A stretch of DNA of 64,000 nucleotides from Carboxylicivirga linearis (lineage in GTDB: Bacteria; Bacteroidota; Bacteroidia; Bacteroidales; Marinilabiliaceae), in NCBI RefSeq assembly GCF_018271995.1, contig NZ_JAGUCO010000003.1:62001-126000 (forward strand). The letters are read 5' to 3'. The translations under genes were made by a program, and so were the position numbers. This document shows positions 61,340-64,000 of the stretch, piece after piece. Numbering within the stretch: the first letter of the stretch is position 1; each line of letters begins with the position of its first letter. The notes under the pieces are model-generated. The model was not told the DNA's origin, searched no databases, and saw only the letters and a program-made list of their open reading frames with translations.

Positions 61340-63505
61340 CTATTCCCCTTTTTTGCTTTCCAGCATCATTAAAAATGCATATTCCATGGCCGTTTCTTTA
61401 TATCGTTTAAATCGCCCGGAGGCTCCTCCGTGGCCGGCTTCCATATTGGTATGCATTAATAACAATTTAGAGTCGGTTTTGTTAGCGCGCAATTTGGCTA
61501 CCCATTTGGCCGGTTCCCAATACTGAACCTGAGAATCAAAAAGACCTGTTGTAACCAGAATATTGGGATAATTTTGTGCTTCAACATTATCGTATGGTGA
61601 ATAAGATAACATATAATCGTACGACTCTTTGTCTTTTGGATTACCCCACTCATCAAATTCGTTGGTGGTAAGTGGAATTGTTTCGTCCAACATGGTGGAG
61701 ACAACATCTACAAAGGGAACGGCAGCAATAATTCCATTGAATAATTCAGGTTCCATATTAACAATTGCCCCCATTAATAATCCACCGGCACTTCCACCCA
61801 TGGCATACATATGTTTGGGCGAGGTATAGTTTTCTTTAACCAGAAAATGTCCGACATCAATAAAATCAGTAAATGTGTTAATCTTATTCATCATTTTACC
61901 ATCGTCGTACCATTCACGTCCCATCGATTGACCTCCTCTGATGTGTGCAATAGCATAAACAAATCCTCTGTCTAACAAACTCAGTCGTGTTGAACTAAAC
62001 CATGGATCGATGGTGTTACCGTATGAGCCATACCCATACAATAATAAAGGAGCTTGGCCATCTTTTTTATAGCCTTTTTTGTAAACAATGCTAATTGGAA
62101 TTTTTTCCCCATCACGGGCTGTTGCCCATAAACGTTCGGTTTTGTATTGTTCAGGATCGTGCCCCCCAACAACCTCTTGTACTTTTTTGACCGTTTGGGT
62201 TTTACTAGTCATATTGTAATCGATGGTAGACACTGGTGTCGTTAATGAGCTGTATCCATATCTTAAAATATCTGTGTCAAACTCTGTATTAGTGCTTATA
62301 TAGGCAACATAGGCCTGTTCACCAAAATCAAGATAATGCTCTTCGTGTGTTTGCTGGTTGATAACACGCAGGTTGGTTAAAGCATTAGACCTTTCGCTTA
62401 AAACCAAATAGTTTTTAAATACTTCAATGCCATCAAGCAAAACATCTTTCCGGTGCGGAATCACTTCTTTCCAATTGCCAATTGAAGTGGCATTGACAGG
62501 AGTCTCCATCAATCGGAAATTAACCGCATCATTATTGGTTAGAATGTAAAATTTGTCTTGGAAGTGCTCAATGCTATATTCATGAGCTCCATTTCTGGGT
62601 GTAAATTGCTTAAACTCTCCTTCCGGATCGTCAGCTTTCAATATTTGATAATCAGAAATTAATGTGCTGTTATTGTAAATGATGATGTAATCATCCGATT
62701 TTGATTTATATACGCCAATGTAATACGAAGGATCTTCCTCGTGATACACCATCACATCATTACCAGAAGTATTTAATTTATGTCGCCATATTTTTTCACT
62801 TAGCAACGATACTTCATTTTTGGTAGTATAAAAGAAAGTCTGGTTATCGTTAGCCCATGCTCCACCCGGTTCACAATTCTCTAATTGATCATCCAGAAAT
62901 TTTCCTGTTTCCAGGTTTAAAAAGCGGTAATTGTAAATTCTGCGACTTAAAGTATCTTCTGAGAAAGCCAAAATTTTATTATCAGGACTCACTTCCATTG
63001 ATGCGACCGCATAATAGTTATGTCCTTTGGCTAGCTGGTTAACATCCAGTAATACCTCTTCTTTGTTATCAAGTGTTTCTTCCTTTCGATAATAAACCGG
63101 ATATTCCTGCCCTTCTGTATATTTACTGTAATACCAATAGCCGTTTTTATAGTAAGGAACTGATTCATCATCTTGCTTAATGCGACCAACAATCTCATCG
63201 AATAAGTTCTTTTGCAGGCTTCTGGTTTTATGCATAACAGTGTCGAGGTATTTATTCTCTGCTTCAAGATAGTTTAATACCTTTTGGGTCTGTTCATCTT
63301 TTACTTCGGCACTTTTTTGTTCATCGGTCAGTCTCATCCAAAAATAAGGATCTATTCTGGTATGATCATGGATGGTAATGGCTGAGTCTTTTTGCTCGGC
63401 AATGGGTGCCGAAGGTATTTGATTAGGATACAAATCTTTTTGTTTTTTGTTGTTGCAGGCACTGAGAAATAGCCCTAAAATTAGGATAAATACAGTTGTT
63501 TTCAT
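61340..63505 (-). CDS. S9A prolyl oligopeptidase family lipoprotein, oligopeptidase B-like
   Basis: A 721-residue serine peptidase from the ATG at 63505 (MKTTVFILILGLFLSACNN), which gives a lipoprotein signal ending LSAC. A seven-bladed propeller (about 75-420) is followed by the alpha/beta hydrolase domain (about 430-715). The catalytic triad is S572 (MGGSAGGLLM), D657 (GLFDSQV) and H692 (EAGHGG). RGGQSMGREWYDDGK and AVPFVDVVSTMLD match oligopeptidase B, which cleaves short peptides after basic residues. The longer frame to 63583 has no signal peptide and is not used. Confidence 0.92.
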   Translation of the reverse strand: MKTTVFILILGLFLSACNNKKQKDLYPNQIPSAPIAEQKDSAITIHDHTRIDPYFWMRLTDEQKSAEVKDEQTQKVLNYLEAENKYLDTVMHKTRSLQKNLFDEIVGRIKQDDESVPYYKNGYWYYSKYTEGQEYPVYYRKEETLDNKEEVLLDVNQLAKGHNYYAVASMEVSPDNKILAFSEDTLSRRIYNYRFLNLETGKFLDDQLENCEPGGAWANDNQTFFYTTKNEVSLLSEKIWRHKLNTSGNDVMVYHEEDPSYYIGVYKSKSDDYIIIYNNSTLISDYQILKADDPEGEFKQFTPRNGAHEYSIEHFQDKFYILTNNDAVNFRLMETPVNATSIGNWKEVIPHRKDVLLDGIEVFKNYLVLSERSNALTNLRVINQQTHEEHYLDFGEQAYVAYISTNTEFDTDILRYGYSSLTTPVSTIDYNMTSKTQTVKKVQEVVGGHDPEQYKTERLWATARDGEKIPISIVYKKGYKKDGQAPLLLYGYGSYGNTIDPWFSSTRLSLLDRGFVYAIAHIRGGQSMGREWYDDGKMMNKINTFTDFIDVGHFLVKENYTSPKHMYAMGGSAGGLLMGAIVNMEPELFNGIIAAVPFVDVVSTMLDETIPLTTNEFDEWGNPKDKESYDYMLSYSPYDNVEAQNYPNILVTTGLFDSQVQYWEPAKWVAKLRANKTDSKLLLMHTNMEAGHGGASGRFKRYKETAMEYAFLMMLESKKGE

Positions 63506-63671
63506 TAAGATCAGATTTAGGTTGTTAAAACAAATTGGGTTTAAAAGTGGTGCATTAAAACCGATGTTTATGTTAATAGCCATACAAGTATAATCAACAC
63601 TTTTTAATTAGATTATAAAAAATTCAAATATTTCTTGACAATTCAAAAATATTATAAGATTATTTCTTTCC

Positions 63672-63701
63672 TTTAGCTCACAAAAAAAGTAAAATATTTT
63701 G
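63672..63701 (+). promoter_or_regulatory. Promoter candidate of the ATP-dependent zinc protease gene
   Basis: TTTA (63672-63675), a 19-base spacer and TATTTTG (63695-63701) resemble the promoter pattern seen upstream of exbB and the GH2 gene, leaving a leader of about 36 bases. The -33 box differs from TTTG at one position. Confidence 0.35.
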
Positions 63702-63737
63702 ATTGTATTAACTTGTTATTTAGTGATATAATAAAAA

Positions 63738-64000
63738 ATGAAGAGTGAAAGCAAAATTGTTGTTGGAAGCGAAGAATGGTGTGCATTACCACAACTGAAT
63801 ATTCCGGCAATCAACGTTCGTGTTGATTCAGGAGCCAAGACATCTGCGTTACATGCAGTGAATATAATGCCGTTTAAGAAAAATGGCGAACCATGGGTGA
63901 GTTTTGAGGTTCATCCTTTGCAAAACGATGGACGAACTACTGTTTATTGCGAGGCTCCGGTTATTGATAAACGACGTATAAAAAGCTCCAGTGGATTGGG
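63738..64000 (+). CDS. ATP-dependent zinc protease/RimK-associated retropepsin-like domain, N-terminal fragment
   Basis: The first 87 codons of a gene that runs off the right edge. The peptide starts MKSESKIVVGSEEWCALPQL and has RVDSGAKTSALHA at 28-40, with the Asp of the retropepsin-like DSGA motif at residue 30, then the F-E-V-H-P and R-R-I-K-S-S-S-G-L-G segments typical of the RimB/ATP-dependent zinc protease family. In many bacteria this domain is fused to, or next to, the RimK glutamate ligase. Whether RimK follows cannot be seen here. Confidence 0.8.
   Translation, partial: MKSESKIVVGSEEWCALPQLNIPAINVRVDSGAKTSALHAVNIMPFKKNGEPWVSFEVHPLQNDGRTTVYCEAPVIDKRRIKSSSGL

Noticed and set aside
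1-64000. tRNA, rRNA, integrase, transposase or prophage genes
   Set aside because: I looked through all intergenic gaps and the coding content and saw no clover-leaf, rRNA-like or mobile-element coding sequence.

Overview
The window looks like an AT-rich chromosomal segment of a member of the Bacteroidota, most likely an anaerobic or facultative marine Bacteroidia such as the Marinilabiliales (taxon inferred from gene content). Supporting signs are a hybrid two-component system with a periplasmic propeller sensor, a type IX secretion C-terminal signal, an RprX/RprY-like kinase/regulator pair, the acpP-fabF-rnc cluster divergent from purN, a sufBCDSE-DUF59 cluster, start codons without Shine-Dalgarno sequences, and several promoter candidates of the TTTG / TAnnTTTG type. 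I see no rRNA, tRNA, CRISPR array, phage or insertion sequence.

Layout. 1-3629: the 5' end of a glycogen debranching enzyme gene, a GSCFA protein, and a response regulator/sensor kinase pair. 3859-6864: rnc, fabF and acpP on the minus strand, with purN divergent. 6941-12141: an M23 peptidase, a YitT-type membrane protein and leuS. 12142-14100: a region rich in repeats and palindromes, with a membrane-anchored XRE regulator and an SRPBCC protein. 14129-29574: a polysaccharide utilisation locus with two GH2 enzymes, a DUF429 protein, a GH43 enzyme, a hybrid two-component regulator and a very large secreted pectinesterase, without a SusC/SusD pair in the window. 29887-39125: ackA, then on the minus strand the complete suf iron-sulfur assembly cluster followed by a small membrane protein and queG, plus a truncated haemoglobin. 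39529-50607: an FAD/Fe-S oxidoreductase, a first glutamate dehydrogenase, tatD, ansA, an ExbB/ExbD proton-channel operon, an SRPBCC lipoprotein and a second glutamate dehydrogenase. 50931-58218: two adjacent giant paralogues that join receiver domains to a PPDK-type ATP-grasp domain. 58196-64000: ogt, a double zinc-ribbon protein, a blaR1-blaI pair, an oligopeptidase B-like lipoprotein, and the start of a RimK-associated ATP-dependent zinc protease-type gene.

The most unusual content is the pair at 50931-58218. Both proteins carry a degenerate receiver, a receiver with all key residues kept, a conserved linker, a PPDK_N ATP-grasp domain and a C-terminal domain with GPGRWG and [ST]HFFxN motifs. 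Neither has the phosphohistidine swivel domain or the PEP/pyruvate barrel of the enzyme family. The upstream protein adds three tandem GAF-like sensor modules. They look like signal-responsive nucleotide-binding or phosphotransfer proteins whose reaction is unknown.

Smaller points of interest are a perfect 16-bp hairpin with a UUCG loop inside the start of the rnc coding region (possible RNase III autoregulation), a terminator-like hairpin inside the suf cluster, direct repeats 21 bp apart upstream of two enzyme genes of the polysaccharide locus, a degenerate 22-bp tandem repeat array upstream of leuS, and two glutamate dehydrogenase paralogues whose coenzyme loops suggest one NAD and one NADP enzyme.
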